A stretch of DNA of 64,000 nucleotides from Prochlorococcus sp. AG-409-J16 (GCA_003215655.1 QCKB01000002.1:1-64000); one strand, 5' to 3'. Shown: positions 45,820 through 55,608, counted from the first letter of the stretch. Notes: generated from the sequence alone by a model not told the origin. Numbers and translations are program-made.

Positions 45820-46872
45820 ATGACCACCACTTCAGATTTACACGTGGTGGATACGCGGCCTTTAGTTCCGCCTATCGTCCTTCATAAAGAGCTGCCTATA
45901 GATCAGGAAGCTTTACAAACGGTACAACATGCTCGGAGAGGGATTAAAGCAATTCTTTCGGGTGATGATCATCGACGGTTAGTAATTGTTGGCCCTTGTT
46001 CAGTGCATGATGTTGATGCTGCAAAGGAATATGCCAACCAGTTAGCTCCTTTACGAAAGCGCTTTGCAGAGCAACTAGAAGTCGTTATGAGGGTTTATTT
46101 TGAAAAACCTAGGACTACCGTTGGTTGGAAAGGATTAATCAATGATCCTCACCTTGATGGTTCATATGACATTAATACTGGTTTAAAACGTTCTCGTTCT
46201 TTGTTGTTGGATCTTGCTCGGGAGGGGATGCCAGCGGCAACGGAATTATTAGATCCTGTTGTCCCTCAATACATTGCTGACTTGATTAGCTGGACAGCGA
46301 TTGGAGCGAGAACTACTGAAAGCCAAACCCATCGTGAAATGGCTTCAGGGCTCTCAATGCCTATTGGCTATAAAAACGGTACAGATGGCACTGCCAACAT
46401 TGCTATTAATGCAATGCAGGCTGCTTCTAGGCCGCATCATTTTTTAGGTATAAATCGCCAAGGTCATGCAGCAATAGTTAGTACGACTGGTAATCCTGAC
46501 GGTCATTTAGTTTTGCGTGGTGGTAAATGTGGCAGTAATTATCATTTAGAAGCTGTACAAAAAGTTGCGTCTGATCTTTCTCAATCTGGATTATGCAATC
46601 GGTTGATGGTTGATTGTAGTCATGGAAATTCCAACAAGGATTTTAGACGTCAGGCTGATGTGCTGCATTCAGTGGCTACTCAGATAAAGGAAGGATCAAA
46701 TCATGTAATGGGTGTGATGATTGAAAGTCATCTTTTAGAGGGTAATCAAAAATTGCCAGAAGATTTATCAGCATTGACTTATGGGCAAAGTATTACTGAT
46801 GCCTGTATTGATATTGCTACTACAGAAACCTTATTAGAAGAATTAGCGATGGCGGTTTCTTTTAGTTCTTAA
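45820..46872 (+). CDS. aroG: 3-deoxy-7-phosphoheptulonate (DAHP) synthase, class I
   Basis: This enzyme joins phosphoenolpyruvate and erythrose-4-phosphate, opening the shikimate route. The 350-residue product is of the E. coli AroF/G/H type: VIVGPCSVHDVDAAKEYA-like PEP site (here LVIVGPCSVHD), YFEKPRTTVGWKGLINDPHLDGS, GYKNGTDG and DCSHGNSNKD. ATG at 45820 is chosen; residues upstream do not fit the family. AroG, AroF and AroH cannot be told apart by this reading, so the symbol denotes the family. It is divergent from acnB (146 bp between starts). Confidence 0.93.
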   Translation: MTTTSDLHVVDTRPLVPPIVLHKELPIDQEALQTVQHARRGIKAILSGDDHRRLVIVGPCSVHDVDAAKEYANQLAPLRKRFAEQLEVVMRVYFEKPRTTVGWKGLINDPHLDGSYDINTGLKRSRSLLLDLAREGMPAATELLDPVVPQYIADLISWTAIGARTTESQTHREMASGLSMPIGYKNGTDGTANIAINAMQAASRPHHFLGINRQGHAAIVSTTGNPDGHLVLRGGKCGSNYHLEAVQKVASDLSQSGLCNRLMVDCSHGNSNKDFRRQADVLHSVATQIKEGSNHVMGVMIESHLLEGNQKLPEDLSALTYGQSITDACIDIATTETLLEELAMAVSFSS

Positions 46873-46889
46873 ATAAACGACTATTTAGA

Positions 46890-47543
46890 TTATATACTTA
46901 TCATCCATGACCAGCTAAATGCTACGGTTAATGGGACAGTTATATTGTCGATACCTAAAGGACTTAATTGTTCAAGGCTTACCGAAAGTATTGTTATAGC
47001 AATAATTTTAATTGGATAAATATTATCTCCAATTAAGAAACTAAGTAATGTAAGTATACATAAACTTATTATAGCCATTGTCAATGTACCTGCTATGGAT
47101 TTGCGTTGTCCCCAGATTTTCCAACTTTTTGAGTTGATATTTTGGCCAATTAACCCTGCCATACCATCTCCAAAAGCCATTATTAAAACTGCAGCAATAA
47201 CTGCCTCAGGAGATTTTGTCCAAAAAAGAATCATTAGCAAAGATATTGTTAATCCATATGCAATAGTTCCGTAGCTATTACGCTTTATATCTTCTATGCC
47301 TGGAATTATATTGAATTTCTTATTTATAATTAGAGCAAAAGTTACCGCTAGAGAAGTCGAAATTGCGAGATTCGCAGAGATGTTTAGAAGCCATGCGAGA
47401 GGAATTAGCGGTCCTATTCCTATATGGATTATTTTACGACCTAATTCTTTTTGATTAGGCCAACGCACTCTAGAAATTCCAGCACTTAATATGACTAATG
47501 CTATCCAGCCGGTAATAACTACTATTGAGTAGACGTAGCCCAA
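46890..47543 (-). CDS. Phytol/dolichol-kinase-like CTP-dependent membrane kinase
   Basis: A 217-residue polytopic membrane protein of the phosphatidate cytidylyltransferase/polyprenol kinase superfamily, most like plant VTE5 phytol kinase. The signatures are GRKIIHIGIGPLIPLAW and GDGMAGLIGQ followed by RKSIAGTLTM. VTE5-type enzymes recycle phytol from chlorophyll for tocopherol and chlorophyll synthesis; that use here is inferred. The only standard start near the N-terminus is TTG at 47543, 3 bp after the sigma factor stop and in the same frame; the next Met is far inside, so TTG is chosen. Confidence 0.78.
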   Translation of the reverse strand: MGYVYSIVVITGWIALVILSAGISRVRWPNQKELGRKIIHIGIGPLIPLAWLLNISANLAISTSLAVTFALIINKKFNIIPGIEDIKRNSYGTIAYGLTISLLMILFWTKSPEAVIAAVLIMAFGDGMAGLIGQNINSKSWKIWGQRKSIAGTLTMAIISLCILTLLSFLIGDNIYPIKIIAITILSVSLEQLSPLGIDNITVPLTVAFSWSWMISI

Positions 47544-47546
47544 GTT

Positions 47547-48572
47547 TTAGGCTGCTTGTTGATGATCTGTCATGACTCGAAGTTTCAGTATCGCTTTTGC
47601 TTCTAGTTGACGTACTCGCTCTCTGGAGACATTTATTTGCCGCCCTATTTCTGCGAGAGTGAGAGGCTCTTCACCATCAAGACCAAAACGTAACCTTAGA
47701 ATTTTTTGTTCTCTTTCATTGAGTTGAGATAGCCATCCTCCTAGGTGCTCCTTTTGGATACTTCTATCCATGCCTTCCATGGGCTCTTCACAGTTGTGAT
47801 CGGGTATTAATTCACCTAGTGTGCTCCTATCTTCTTCGCCTCTAGCATGTGCATCTAGAGATGCACATGGTGCACTTTGTGCAATCAGCTCTTCCAGGTC
47901 TCTTGGCTCGAGACCCATTGCATGCGCTAGTTCTAATCGGTTTGGTTGTCGACCAAATCTATGAGAAAGCTCGCGAGAGATTCTTCTCATTTTGGAAAGC
48001 TTTTCACTTATATGAATAGGTAATCGAATAGTACGTGCACTATTGTCTATTGCTCTTGTCATTCCTTGGCGAATCCACCAATAAGCATAGGTAGAGAATT
48101 TGTAGCCCATTGCAGGGTCAAATTTATCTACAGCTCGCTCTAATCCAATCGCTCCTTCTTGTACTAAATCAAGAAGTTCTAGTCCTTGATTCTGGTATTT
48201 CTTGGCAACACTAACTACTAGTCGAAGATTTGCGGCCATCATTCGATCTCGAGCGCGTTTACCCATTCGAATTTTGTGGCGTTGTCTAGCAGTACGTTCT
48301 GTTTCGGGTAGAACAAGTAGTTCTTTCATGCCCTGTACATGGTGAGCAAGTTCAATTTCCTCTGCAGCAGTTAGTAAGGGAACTCGTCCAATGCTGCTTA
48401 GATAGAAACCAATTGCATCAGTTCCTAGCCGACCACCTTGTTTATTCTGGCTACGAGAGCTTTGAGTGCTGTTATTGGCTTTATCTGTGCGTCGTTTTGC
48501 TTTGGACGCCAACTTGCCTTCTAAAGAGCTTTTGCTAGAAGAACTCTTTGAAGATTCCAGAGGGATCCCCAT
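47547..48572 (-). CDS. RpoD-like group 2 sigma factor
   Basis: A 341-residue sigma-70 factor lacking the long N-terminal 1.1 region, so a group 2 (non-essential, stress- or circadian-type) sigma. Region 2 is LDLVQEGAIGLERAVDKFDPAMGYKFSTYAYWWIRQGMTRAID in parts, with the -10 recognition helix; region 4 carries LTLAEIGRQINVSRERVRQLEAKA, the -35 helix-turn-helix. Residues 1-40 are Ser/Lys-rich. ATG 48572 has a perfect AAGGAGG eight bases upstream, so the GTG at 48575 is not chosen. The phytol-kinase-like gene follows after 3 bp. Confidence 0.93.
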   Translation of the reverse strand: MGIPLESSKSSSSKSSLEGKLASKAKRRTDKANNSTQSSRSQNKQGGRLGTDAIGFYLSSIGRVPLLTAAEEIELAHHVQGMKELLVLPETERTARQRHKIRMGKRARDRMMAANLRLVVSVAKKYQNQGLELLDLVQEGAIGLERAVDKFDPAMGYKFSTYAYWWIRQGMTRAIDNSARTIRLPIHISEKLSKMRRISRELSHRFGRQPNRLELAHAMGLEPRDLEELIAQSAPCASLDAHARGEEDRSTLGELIPDHNCEEPMEGMDRSIQKEHLGGWLSQLNEREQKILRLRFGLDGEEPLTLAEIGRQINVSRERVRQLEAKAILKLRVMTDHQQAA

Positions 48573-48773
48573 CACCCTGGCCTCCTTATAAATACATTTG
48601 GCCGGAATTTAGCACTTTTAAAGCTATCGGACTGCTGTAAATCGAAAATCTTTCAGTAGACCATCTTTTAACAGAATTTCTTTTTGATTGAGGAAGCCTA
48701 TTTTTGTTCAGGTTTCGTATAGGAATTTGATTTAGCTAATTTTTAAAATTTATTGCTATATCAGGGTTTTAGG

Positions 48774-50921
48774 CTATGAGCCTATCCGCATGTCTTCTTT
48801 CCAGAGATTTATTAGTTGTTTTTGTGAGGCCCTTTCTTCATTTTCTGGCTTTAATTGAATAAAACTTCCATCACTTTGCATTTCCCAGGCGTTTCGATTG
48901 TCGTTTAGATATAGATCTAGGAGATGATTCAGTTGTTTTTTTAAGCTTTCTGTTTCTATAGGAGTTATTGCTTCAACTCGTCTATCAAGGTTCCTTCTCA
49001 TCCAATCAGCACTACCTATAAAAACTTTTTCATTACCATTATTTGCAAACCAGAAGATTCGTGAGTGTTCTAGGAACCTTCCAACGATGCTAATGACTCT
49101 TATATTCTCGCTAAGCCCTTTTTTGCCTGGATAAAGGCAGCACATGCCTCTGATGATGAGTTCGATTTTGACACCTGCCTTTGATGCTTGGTAAAGCAGC
49201 TCAATTATTGCAGGATCAACTAAGGAATTCATTTTTGCTCGTATATGTCCTAAATGACCATTTTTGACATGTTCTATTTCTTGGCGTATTAGTCCTTCCA
49301 TGCCTTTACGCAAAGTAACTGGTGCGACAAGTAGTGATCGAAATGATTGTTGCTTGGAACAACCAGTTAGAAAATTAAAAAGTTCGATCAAGTCATCGCC
49401 TAGACTTTGTCTGGCAGAGAGTAATCCTAAGTCTGTGTATGTTTTTGATGTTTTTGAATTGTAATTCCCTGTACCTATATGAACGTAGCTTTTCAGTCCT
49501 TTGTCCTCTTTACGAATTACTAAAACTATTTTTGTATGTGTTTTGAGACCTAAGACACCATAAACAACGTGCACCCCTGAGGCTTCTAATTGTCTAGCCC
49601 ACTGGATATTGTTATCTTCGTCAAATCGTGCTTTTAACTCTACAAGAGACATAACTTGTTTCCCATTTTCTGCGGCACGAATTAAAGCATTGATAATGGG
49701 CGAATCTTTAGACGTTCGATAAAGAGTTATTTTGATTGCCATTACAAGCGGGTCATCTGCTGCTTGATTTATGAATTCTTCTATAGATGTTGAGAAGAGG
49801 TCATAAGGATGATGCAGTAATAGATCTTTTTCTCGAAGAACATTGAAAATACTTTTGAACTCTTCTGTTCTGATGGAGCCTTCGTCATATAACCCTTGTT
49901 GGCTTTTGGCAAGAGACGTGGGAGTTATTCCGTAATGTGGCTCATCTTTTAGGTGGGAAATGGGTATTGACAAAAGTTTTATTAGATCATCTAAAGCTAG
50001 TAAACCTTCAACCTCATAAACATCTATTGGTTGGACACCCATTCCTTTCGTCAGCATCTTCACCATTTGTTCTGGCATTGATCTTGAGACTTCTAGGCGC
50101 ACAACCTCTCCACCTAGTCGTCGTTTGCGTAAGCCTTCTTCCAGTGCACTCATTAGGTCATCAGCTTCTATATCTCGCAGTTCAAGATCTGCATCTCTAG
50201 TAACTCTAAAAAAGTAATGTTGTTCTATTTTCATACCTGGAAAGAGTATGTTTAGGTTGAATGCCAATACTTCTTCTATAGGAATTAATGTATGAATTTG
50301 TTTTGGGCTGCGTTCAGATAAATTTTTTGGAATTGGAATAAACCTAGGGATTACTTTTTGAGGTACCTTGACTCTTGCAAACTGTTTTTGACCTGTTGCG
50401 TAATCGCTAATTATTGCTGCCACATTCAAACTTAGATTGCTGATGAAAGGAAATGGATGAGCAGGGTCTACTGCTAAGGGTGTTAGCACTGGGAAAATAG
50501 ATGTCTTGAAATAATCATCAACCCAGTTTCGTTGTTGAACGTTTAATTCCTCATACTTGAGGATGTATATATTTTCTGCATTTAAATTCTTTAAGAAAAT
50601 TTTTGAGTAATGGTCTTGTTGTTGTTTAAGAAGTGGTAAAAGTTGATTTCTGATTTTGGATAATTGTTGTTCAGGAGATAGTCCATCTTGGCTTGGCTTG
50701 GTTACTCCTGCTTCTTTCTGCGCTTTAAGGGACGCAACACGGACCATAAAGAATTCGTCAAGGTTATTACTGAAAATCCCACTAAATCTTGCTTGCTCTA
50801 ATAAAGGAGTTCTTGGGTCTAGTGCTTGGGCTAATACACGCGAATTAAAGGAAATCCAACTGAGTTCTCTATTGATATAAAAGTTTTTTTCCTTGTTTGT
50901 TTGTTTCATGCAATTAATCAC
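48774..50921 (-). CDS. ppk: Polyphosphate kinase 1
   Basis: Ppk1 makes and breaks long-chain polyphosphate with ATP at the membrane face. The N-terminal stretch NRELSWISFNSRVLAQALD is followed by NNLDEFFMVRVASLK. The phosphohistidine is in YVHIGTGNYNSKTSKTYTDLGL and a second conserved site is in SADWMRRNLDRRVE. The length of 715 is normal. Start choice lies between GTG (50921) and ATG (50909) with no clear ribosome-binding site; MKQTNKEKNF from 50909 is equally likely. Neighbours are the sigma-factor gene downstream (201 bp) and an MFS gene upstream. Confidence 0.96.
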   Translation of the reverse strand: MINCMKQTNKEKNFYINRELSWISFNSRVLAQALDPRTPLLEQARFSGIFSNNLDEFFMVRVASLKAQKEAGVTKPSQDGLSPEQQLSKIRNQLLPLLKQQQDHYSKIFLKNLNAENIYILKYEELNVQQRNWVDDYFKTSIFPVLTPLAVDPAHPFPFISNLSLNVAAIISDYATGQKQFARVKVPQKVIPRFIPIPKNLSERSPKQIHTLIPIEEVLAFNLNILFPGMKIEQHYFFRVTRDADLELRDIEADDLMSALEEGLRKRRLGGEVVRLEVSRSMPEQMVKMLTKGMGVQPIDVYEVEGLLALDDLIKLLSIPISHLKDEPHYGITPTSLAKSQQGLYDEGSIRTEEFKSIFNVLREKDLLLHHPYDLFSTSIEEFINQAADDPLVMAIKITLYRTSKDSPIINALIRAAENGKQVMSLVELKARFDEDNNIQWARQLEASGVHVVYGVLGLKTHTKIVLVIRKEDKGLKSYVHIGTGNYNSKTSKTYTDLGLLSARQSLGDDLIELFNFLTGCSKQQSFRSLLVAPVTLRKGMEGLIRQEIEHVKNGHLGHIRAKMNSLVDPAIIELLYQASKAGVKIELIIRGMCCLYPGKKGLSENIRVISIVGRFLEHSRIFWFANNGNEKVFIGSADWMRRNLDRRVEAITPIETESLKKQLNHLLDLYLNDNRNAWEMQSDGSFIQLKPENEERASQKQLINLWKEDMRIGS

Positions 50922-50976
50922 TTTACTTAAGAGTTTCAGAATAGAAAAATTAACCTTGGCAGTGTTTGTGTATTGT

Positions 50977-52254
50977 TTAAATTTCTTGAGGCTCTCTATT
51001 CTTTTTTGAGCTTCTTGTAATCAGGCTGATTACTATTATTAATAGGAAAGTTGTCCCAAAAAAAGGACTACGTTGACCTAGCAGATCATATGAGAATCCT
51101 GCTGCGGTTGCTCCAATGAAAGTTCCTAAACTTTGTAATCCTTGTAAGCTACCCAGTATTGTCCCTTGTCCAGCAGCAGTTAGACGCTTGGATACAAGAG
51201 CTCTTAGACATGGGGTGACAAGGCCAGTACCAAGAGCGAGTACAGCTACTGCGCTAAAAACCATTGGAATAGCAGTTTCTTGTTTGGCTAGCGGTAGCAG
51301 TAAACATCCCGCCATTACAAATCCTATGCCGACCAAAGTTAGACGCCATTCTCCAAATTTATTAACTAGAGGTCCAATAAGTCCCCCTTGAACAACCATC
51401 GCAACCAAACCTACAACTACAAAAGTAAGACTTGATAGCTCTGGAGTCCACGAAAAAGCTTGTTTTAAATAAAGAACAAGAACTGCTGTAAATCCATTAA
51501 AGGCCATAAAGAAAATAAAGAAAGCCAGGCATAATTGTCTTAATAATGGATTCGTGAATACAAGCTTTAATTGACTAAATGGGTTGAGTTCTCTTTTACG
51601 AGGAAGAGCACTTCTTGCAGGTTTCGGGTGTGTTTCAGGAAGTATCCATATGACCAACGCTAGGTTTGCAGTGGCAAATAGAGTTGCAACCCATACAGGA
51701 AGTGTCACGCTATATTTCGCAAGTGTTGTTCCTAGGCCAGGCCCAAGTAAGAACCCAAGGCCAAAAGCTACGCCAATTAATCCAAATGTTTTGGCTCGAT
51801 TTTCCGGTGTTGATATATCAGCAAGTACAGCAGTTGCAGTTGCGGCAGTTCCACCACTTATGCCATCAATAACTCTTGCTAAAAATAGGAGAATTAGAGG
51901 CAGGCTTATTGCCCAAGCAGGTAAAAAATTGTTCCAGTTGATTGTTACGGTAATAGCAAACATGCAAAGCCCTATGACCGAACCTGTAACACAAGTAATT
52001 ATTATTGGTTTGCGTCCAAAACGATCGCTAAGTGCACCTATTAGTGGTGCAACTGCAAATTGTGAAATCGCATATGTCCCTGCTAAAAGCCCAAGAGTAC
52101 TTCCACTAGTACTAAAACGTTCAAGTAGGAATGGCAACAATGGAAAGACGATTGTTTCTCCCAATCGATCGTTTAATAAAGTGATAAACGCACTGAGTAC
52201 TGTTGGAACTCTGGTTCTTTCCAATTGAGGAGGGTTCGTTGTTCTTCCCACCAT
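50977..52254 (-). CDS. Major facilitator superfamily transporter, TetA/multidrug-efflux-like
   Basis: A 425-residue transporter with twelve likely transmembrane segments. Motif A is GALSDRFGRKPIII between helices 2 and 3, and the second half has the related LVNKFGEWRLTL. The protein resembles TetA-type drug/H+ antiporters by length and by GISGGTAATATAVLADIS with a proline-Gly-rich helix (LGFLLGPGLGTTL). The substrate is unknown. It is divergent from the GNAT gene with only 37 bp between starts, so the two may share a promoter region. Confidence 0.9.
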   Translation of the reverse strand: MVGRTTNPPQLERTRVPTVLSAFITLLNDRLGETIVFPLLPFLLERFSTSGSTLGLLAGTYAISQFAVAPLIGALSDRFGRKPIIITCVTGSVIGLCMFAITVTINWNNFLPAWAISLPLILLFLARVIDGISGGTAATATAVLADISTPENRAKTFGLIGVAFGLGFLLGPGLGTTLAKYSVTLPVWVATLFATANLALVIWILPETHPKPARSALPRKRELNPFSQLKLVFTNPLLRQLCLAFFIFFMAFNGFTAVLVLYLKQAFSWTPELSSLTFVVVGLVAMVVQGGLIGPLVNKFGEWRLTLVGIGFVMAGCLLLPLAKQETAIPMVFSAVAVLALGTGLVTPCLRALVSKRLTAAGQGTILGSLQGLQSLGTFIGATAAGFSYDLLGQRSPFFGTTFLLIIVISLITRSSKKNREPQEI

Positions 52255-52291
52255 CTCATAGCGTCTGCTTGAGCTTATTACTTCGGGGACA

Positions 52292-52765
52292 ATGGTTAAT
52301 AGTCATCTTCTGAGGCCAATCAGGCGTTCTGATCACGGTTTAGTCAGAGATATTTATGCTGAGTCAATACAGTCTCAAGGGGAAGCTTTTTATAGTTTGG
52401 AGCAAATTCAGGCTTGGTCGGCATTGGCTTGGTTGCCATCTATCCTTGATTCACCTTTGAATTATGGAACTGGATGGTTGTCGATGGATGGCAATGAAGT
52501 GGCAGCATTTGCTGTTAGATATCCTAGTAATCGATTGGCTCTTGTTTATTGTCGAGGTTGCTTTTCACGTAGAGGTCATGGTACTTCTTTGTTGAATCAA
52601 GTGGAAATTGATGCTCGAGACGATCACCAAAAGTATTTAATTACAGAAGCTAGTTTGTTTGGTTATCAATTGTTTTTAAGTCTTGGTTGGACAGTAGAAA
52701 AACCTGAAAGAATCATGATTGGAGGAGTCAAATTTGATCGCTTTTGTATGAAAAAATTACTTTAA
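52292..52765 (+). CDS. GNAT family N-acetyltransferase
   Basis: A 157-residue acetyltransferase-like protein. The start LRPIRRSDHGLVRDIYAESI is the usual beta1-alpha1, and the acetyl-CoA loop is in CRGCFSRRGHGTSLLNQVE (Q/R-x-x-G-x-G). The C-terminal FGYQLFLSLGWTVEKPERI is the late-strand signature. It starts 37 bp from an opposite MFS gene. The substrate is unknown. The end is 28 bp from the convergent TrpD2-like gene. Confidence 0.85.
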   Translation: MVNSHLLRPIRRSDHGLVRDIYAESIQSQGEAFYSLEQIQAWSALAWLPSILDSPLNYGTGWLSMDGNEVAAFAVRYPSNRLALVYCRGCFSRRGHGTSLLNQVEIDARDDHQKYLITEASLFGYQLFLSLGWTVEKPERIMIGGVKFDRFCMKKLL

Positions 52766-52793
52766 TATATATTAATTTTAATCTTTTTTACGT

Positions 52794-53849
52794 TTAGAAT
52801 TGCATCTCTCTCCATTTAATCAATTTTTGAAGCATGATTTTAGCTTCTCCAGATTCCAGAAAATATTTTGCTTTGTTGATTCCTTCTTGTAGGTCTAGTG
52901 TTGTTTTGGATAGCCATAAGTAAACGCCTGCATTCCAAATAATAGATTTGGTTAAAGGTCCTTTGTTTTCAAGTGCTTCTAAAGCTTGACTATTCCATAT
53001 TTTTAGACTTTCCCATTTAATATCTTTTTTATAGAATCCGTTCTCAGTTGGGTGCAGAATTAATCTCTTATTTGGTTTATTATTTTCACTTACGGCCGCG
53101 ATGCATGCTCTGCTTGTAGGAAGATCATTGCTGCCTTCAAGACCTTTGATTGTGATTAATTCTTTTTCACCTCGAATCTTGGCTGTTTCCCAGGCTTTTT
53201 GTTCTGTTGGTGGATGAACGAATCCACTAATTAGTAGGTGTTCACCTTCATGAGCTGTCCAAAGCAATTCCATAGTTGCTAATGGAGGACGCTTCCCTAT
53301 CTGATCGCGATATTCAATCAGGCTCTCTGCCTCTGGGAAATGATCAGGTTGATGAATGATTGCGAGTCCATGGCTATCAAACCCATCTTGTACTTTTTTT
53401 ATATTCAGATTTTCCATGTTTAACCCAAGACATTTGAAAAGCTCTATAGGTGTAACTCCATATTTAATTGGCATTCGATTTCCACCTTGTAAGATTATTG
53501 GCTGTCCTGCCGATAAAAGGATTAAGGATGTAAGAGGATAGATAGGTGCAGTTCTAGTTCTTCCATCAAACGGCATTCCAAAGCAAATAGGTCTGCGATG
53601 GTTTTGATTTGATTTTAATTTTGGGCCTAGTTCTAGATATGTATCGAGCATCCCTGCGAGTTCTTGTGGCTCAGGGCGTCGAATTCGATGAGCAATCATA
53701 AAGGCCCCAATTTGAGCCGGAGTTGCTTGCCCTGTCAGGATTAGCTTTAGTGCATTTGCAGACTCTTCACGACTTAGAGCACGGCTGGTATTTTGACCAC
53801 TGCCTACTTTGCGTATATAGCTTCTGAATGGTTCATATCTGAGAGTCAC
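52794..53849 (-). CDS. Anthranilate phosphoribosyltransferase-like protein (TrpD2/YbiB group)
   Basis: A 351-residue protein of the glycosyltransferase family 3 fold, with the N-terminal helical domain SREESANALKLILTGQATPAQIGAFMIAHRIRRP and a C-terminal alpha/beta domain. True TrpD carries a GTGGD loop and KHGNR; here the corresponding stretches read FGMPFDGRTR and LQGGNRMPIKYG, so this is probably the TrpD2/YbiB group, whose known member binds nucleic acid rather than making tryptophan. The start is GTG at 53849. It is divergent from cobA (84 bp). Confidence 0.85.
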   Translation of the reverse strand: MTLRYEPFRSYIRKVGSGQNTSRALSREESANALKLILTGQATPAQIGAFMIAHRIRRPEPQELAGMLDTYLELGPKLKSNQNHRRPICFGMPFDGRTRTAPIYPLTSLILLSAGQPIILQGGNRMPIKYGVTPIELFKCLGLNMENLNIKKVQDGFDSHGLAIIHQPDHFPEAESLIEYRDQIGKRPPLATMELLWTAHEGEHLLISGFVHPPTEQKAWETAKIRGEKELITIKGLEGSNDLPTSRACIAAVSENNKPNKRLILHPTENGFYKKDIKWESLKIWNSQALEALENKGPLTKSIIWNAGVYLWLSKTTLDLQEGINKAKYFLESGEAKIMLQKLIKWREMQF

Positions 53850-53933
53850 TTTTTTCCTTTATTAGAGATTGCTGAGTTTTGATCTAATGGACATCTGTTC
53901 TCTTGATTTAATATATCCTTTGAGGCTTGTGCC

Positions 53934-54719
53934 ATGAACAAAGCCCAAAGTGGAACTGTCTATCTTGTGGGAGCTGGTCCTGGTGACCCTGATTTGTTGA
54001 CTGTTAAGGCTGAGCGTTTGTTAAGGCAATGCAATGCATTGGTTTATGACTCTTTAATCCCTGAAGAAATTTTGCAATTGCTTCCGGAATCTTGTGAAAC
54101 TTGTTTGGTAGGAAAACGTATAGGACATCATTCTGTTCCTCAATCTAAAACGAATTCAATTTTGTTAAAAATGGCACAGGTGCATTCTTGTGTTGTCCGC
54201 TTGAAAGGAGGGGATCCTTTTTTATTTGGGCGAGGTGCAGAAGAAGCGGCTTTTTTAACCTCACATGGAATTCCTGTAGTGGTTGTGCCTGGAGTTACAG
54301 CTGGTATTGCTGTTCCGGCTTATCAAGGTATTCCAGTTACTCATCGTTTAGCTGGCTCTTCAGTAACCTTTGTGACTGGTCATGAGGGAATTGATAAACG
54401 CAGACCTGCAGTGAATTGGCAATCTTTAGCCAAAGCTACTGACGGATTGGTTATTTATATGGGAGTTCATAATCTTGAATATATTTCTAGTCAGTTGATT
54501 GCTGGAGGTATGGATGGCAATACACCTTCGGCTGTTATCCAGCAGGGCACAGTGATTGGACAACGATGTCTTAAGGCACCATTGAACCAGATTTTTCAAA
54601 AGGCAAAGGCAGAAGGATATAGTTCCCCATCTATTGTCATTGTCGGATCAATAGTTGATTTTCAGGTTGAAAGTTGTTCACCTTTGCCAGCAAAAGTAAC
54701 TATGCCTATTGTCTTTTGA
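53934..54719 (+). CDS. cobA: Uroporphyrinogen-III C-methyltransferase
   Basis: CobA (SUMT) makes precorrin-2 from uroporphyrinogen III with two SAM, leading to siroheme and cobalamin. The signatures are VYLVGAGPGDPDLLTVKAERLL and VVRLKGGDPFLFGRGAEEA, with VPGVTAGIAVPAYQGIPVTHR following. The length of 261 matches a single-domain SUMT without the CysG oxidase part. The gene stands alone on the plus strand between divergent and convergent neighbours. Confidence 0.96.
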   Translation: MNKAQSGTVYLVGAGPGDPDLLTVKAERLLRQCNALVYDSLIPEEILQLLPESCETCLVGKRIGHHSVPQSKTNSILLKMAQVHSCVVRLKGGDPFLFGRGAEEAAFLTSHGIPVVVVPGVTAGIAVPAYQGIPVTHRLAGSSVTFVTGHEGIDKRRPAVNWQSLAKATDGLVIYMGVHNLEYISSQLIAGGMDGNTPSAVIQQGTVIGQRCLKAPLNQIFQKAKAEGYSSPSIVIVGSIVDFQVESCSPLPAKVTMPIVF

Positions 54720-54777
54720 CTATTTAGTTACTTGCTGTTTTGAGAGAATATATAAATTTTGTAGATTGAATGGTTCT

Positions 54778-55608
54778 TTATTTTAATAAGGAATACCATA
54801 AATATTTTGCTTTTGTATAAATCTCCAGAGAGTGATTATTTAATTTGCTGATCGGTCGACAATTAAGACTATTGATTAGCATCCAGTTATCTCCTGGCTC
54901 AGGCTTCGCGTTAATCCTTGCTTCTTTAATGAGTCCACTCTTGATACCTTGTGCCCTCATTATCCCTGGCAAGCAACCACTCTCCAATCGAGGAGTTAGC
55001 CATTGATTGTTTCTATATATGATCAGATTTGATGTGCTACCACAAGAAATCTCTCCGTTAGTACTGAGTAGTAAAGCTTCATCACGGTTTGATGAATTTG
55101 CTTCATTCTTTGCTTGTATGGCTTGTAGGTAGGTAAATGTTTTGCATTGGCTTAATCGACTTAGATGATTTCTTCGTTCATGTTGACTAATCATTGAAGT
55201 GACTGGAGTGAAGCATGGCTCTTTCTCATTAATTTCTAACCAAAAACGATGGTTATTACTTGTTGATTCTTTTAGGTCAATATTAATTTGACGATTTAAA
55301 TAATCTCCACGCGTCCAGTTTAGACGTAAGACACCATTTGCTTCATTTAACTCAGCTCTTGAAAGCGCTTCTTGAATTAGTGGAAGCAACCATTCTTTAT
55401 CTGGAGGTGTTGCCATGCATAAAAGTGATGCACTTCTCTGCCATCGATTTAGATGCTCTGTGAGGAGCGTAGGCGTGCCTTTGAGTATCAGAATAGTTTC
55501 AAAAATCCCATCACCAAGGTTAAGTCCTCTATCACTTAGTGGAAGCTTTAATTGAGTATTAGAGCCCCATTGTCCATTTAGCCAACTTATTTGCTTCATC
55601 TCGTGCAT
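54778..55608 (-). CDS. pabC: Class IV aminotransferase, probable aminodeoxychorismate lyase
   Basis: A PLP-dependent fold-IV protein of 276 residues beginning MHEMKQISWLNGQWG, which probably releases pyruvate from aminodeoxychorismate to give p-aminobenzoate. The family features are DRGLNLGDGIFETILI near residue 30, ALLLSTNGEISCGSTSNLIIY near 180, and the C-terminal RGL-like segment. It lies immediately after pabB (2 bp between stop and start) which supports PabC rather than a branched-chain aminotransferase. The start may be ATG 55608 or 55599; the longer reading to 55698 is not supported. Confidence 0.82.
   Translation of the reverse strand: MHEMKQISWLNGQWGSNTQLKLPLSDRGLNLGDGIFETILILKGTPTLLTEHLNRWQRSASLLCMATPPDKEWLLPLIQEALSRAELNEANGVLRLNWTRGDYLNRQINIDLKESTSNNHRFWLEINEKEPCFTPVTSMISQHERRNHLSRLSQCKTFTYLQAIQAKNEANSSNRDEALLLSTNGEISCGSTSNLIIYRNNQWLTPRLESGCLPGIMRAQGIKSGLIKEARINAKPEPGDNWMLINSLNCRPISKLNNHSLEIYTKAKYLWYSLLK

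Noticed and set aside
47541-47549. Readthrough fusion of the sigma factor and phytol-kinase-like protein
   Set aside because: They share a frame with one TAA between them, but a fusion makes no biological sense and other strains are expected to keep two genes; a close operon is simpler.
51584-52228. Plus-strand 214-residue frame within the MFS gene
   Set aside because: Antisense to a well-supported transporter, without motifs.
52292-52765. Toxin-antitoxin reading of the GNAT gene
   Set aside because: No adjacent antitoxin-like gene; the neighbour is an MFS transporter, so a plain acetyltransferase is more likely.
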